From Symbiotaphrina buchneri (Eukaryota > Ascomycota > Symbiotaphrinales > Symbiotaphrinaceae): DNA of 64,000 nucleotides. Positions within the stretch are counted from its first letter, which is position 1; each line of letters opens with the position of its first letter. The notes beneath the pieces were generated by a model, which saw only the letters and a program-made list of their open reading frames with translations, did no database searches and was not told where the DNA came from. The DNA is taken from contig BCIG01000024.1 in assembly GCA_001599915.1 (NCBI GenBank), positions 186,001 to 250,000 of the forward strand, in the 5' to 3' direction. The translations under genes and the position numbers were made by a program. This document shows, piece after piece, positions 63,049 to 64,000 of this stretch.

Positions 63049-64000
63049 TGGGCCAGTTGGGGGATCTTTCTCCGCAAGGGAGTGTAGCTGTACGGCCCTT
63101 CGCTGCATATGAAGCATATTGTGTGGATCATGCCTTTTCGATGCTGACTGAGGCTTGCTACACATAGTTAGGTGTCGTTGTAGGTCTTGCTTCGACCGGC
63201 GTCCAGAGCCTCGGCTTGACCTTGCAACGCAAATCGCACATACTAGAGGATGAGAAGGAACCACAGATTCCACGTCGGCCCCCGCATCGGCGAAGAAGAT
63301 GGCAGGTGCGGGTCCCTCTTTCCACCACGCTTGACGTCTGCTAACCTATCCCAGCTGGGCATGTTTATGTTCATCGTTTCCAATCTTCTGGGCAGTACTA
63401 TTCAAATCACGACATTACCCTTGCCCGTTCTTTCAACCCTCCAAGCTGTACGCCCTGTCCATCGCTCTTATTGCTGAAGAGAAAACACGCTCACGCGAAG
63501 ACTAGTCTGGCTTGGTATTCAACTCCATTTGTGCCACTCTAATCCTTGGGGAGCTATTCACGAGATGGTCACTCGTAGGGACTGTGCTAGTGTCCGCCGG
63601 CGCCATGCTGATTGCACTGTTTGGAGCCTTGGAGGAACCGGCGCACAATCTGGACGGACTGTTACTCTTGCTCGGACGCCACCAGTTCCTGCTATGGATG
63701 ATCTGTCAAGCGATCCTCGTTGGTATAATCATAACGGGAGTGAGGACTACCATTTTCTTCAGGCCACGGTCGCGCAATACCCCTCGGGGTCGTCTGCTGC
63801 GGGGACTAGCGTACGGCAGCGTCAGTGGGATACTATCTGCGCACAGCCTGCTTGTAGCAAAATCGGCCGTGGAGCTTCTGGTCAGGACGGTAGTTGACAG
63901 AAGCAATCAGTTCAATCGGTGGCAATCCTGGATCATCCTCCTTGGACTGGTTGCCTTGGCCCTGACTCAGTTATACTATCTGCACAGCGGCTTGAAGCTA
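63049..64000 (+). CDS. NIPA-family (DUF803) Mg2+ transporter, 3' end cut by window edge
   Basis: Exons so far: 63049-63090, 63168-63305, 63355-63447, 63506->64000, all in phase 0. The reading is MGQLGDLSPQGSVA, then LGVVVGLASTGVQSLGLTLQ with the RKSHILEDEKEP loop, WQLGMFMFIVSNLLGSTIQI, TLPLPVLSTLQASGLVFNSI and CATLILGELFTRWSLVGT. These match NIPA transporters, multispan proteins related to the drug/metabolite transporter superfamily and reported to carry Mg2+. At least six membrane helices are visible. The short first exon was placed by donor GTACGG and acceptor CACATAG; 256 residues are in view. Confidence 0.88.

Overview
This 64 kb window is nuclear DNA of a filamentous ascomycete, most likely Eurotiomycetes (Aspergillus/Penicillium-like). 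The basis is spliced protein genes with mostly 48-90 nt GT-AG introns and CTGAC/CTAAC-like branch points, roughly 50% GC, many intergenic tracts of the GGTACCTTACC type, and gene families typical of that class (type II membrane GH3 beta-glucosidase E, fused Arg5,6, GH76 Dfg5/Dcw1). I rebuilt 21 protein genes by joining exons by eye. I saw no rRNA, convincing tRNA, CRISPR or operon-like structure. The species cannot be fixed from sequence alone.

Layout. 1-21 kb is rich in cell-wall glycan genes: a left-truncated membrane GH16 enzyme (-), a GT2 polysaccharide synthase (+), a GH3 beta-glucosidase of the bglE type (-) carrying one apparent single-base frameshift, and a GPI-type GH76 Dfg5/Dcw1 protein (+). 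Between them lie arginine biosynthesis Arg5,6 (-) and the exocytic R-SNARE Snc1/SynA (-). A 496-bp non-autonomous DNA transposon (MITE) with 51-bp inverted repeats and a target-site duplication sits between the GT2 and GH3 genes. 22.9-28.2 kb holds growth genes on +: ribosomal protein L14, NAC-alpha, an unidentified gene with three exact-period 16-residue repeats, and ATP synthase subunit d. 28.5-31.8 kb is the nucleotide-excision-repair nuclease Rad1/XPF (-).

32-42 kb carries a 74-residue protein, WASP/Las17 (+), mitochondrial Mg2+ channel Mrs2 (+), a short-chain dehydrogenase (-) and a disordered coiled-coil protein (-). 44-57 kb is taken up by two large minus-strand genes, the Sen1 RNA/DNA helicase (with three C-terminal CCHC knuckles) and a Dnf1/2-type P4-ATPase flippase. 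56.6-58.7 kb is gene-free and includes a sharply bounded AT-rich relic island. The last part holds an unidentified nuclear-type protein with an N-terminal PIP-like motif (+), V-ATPase subunit E (-) and a right-truncated NIPA-family Mg2+ transporter (+).

Functionally this is an ordinary chromosomal region of mostly housekeeping genes. The items that deserve a second look are the MITE, the frameshifted beta-glucosidase, the repeat-bearing gene at 25.4-26.9 kb with a possible uracil-DNA-glycosylase-like core, the AT-rich island that forms the near promoter of the gene at 58.7 kb, the zinc knuckles of Sen1, and the recurrent GGTACCTTACC promoter motif.
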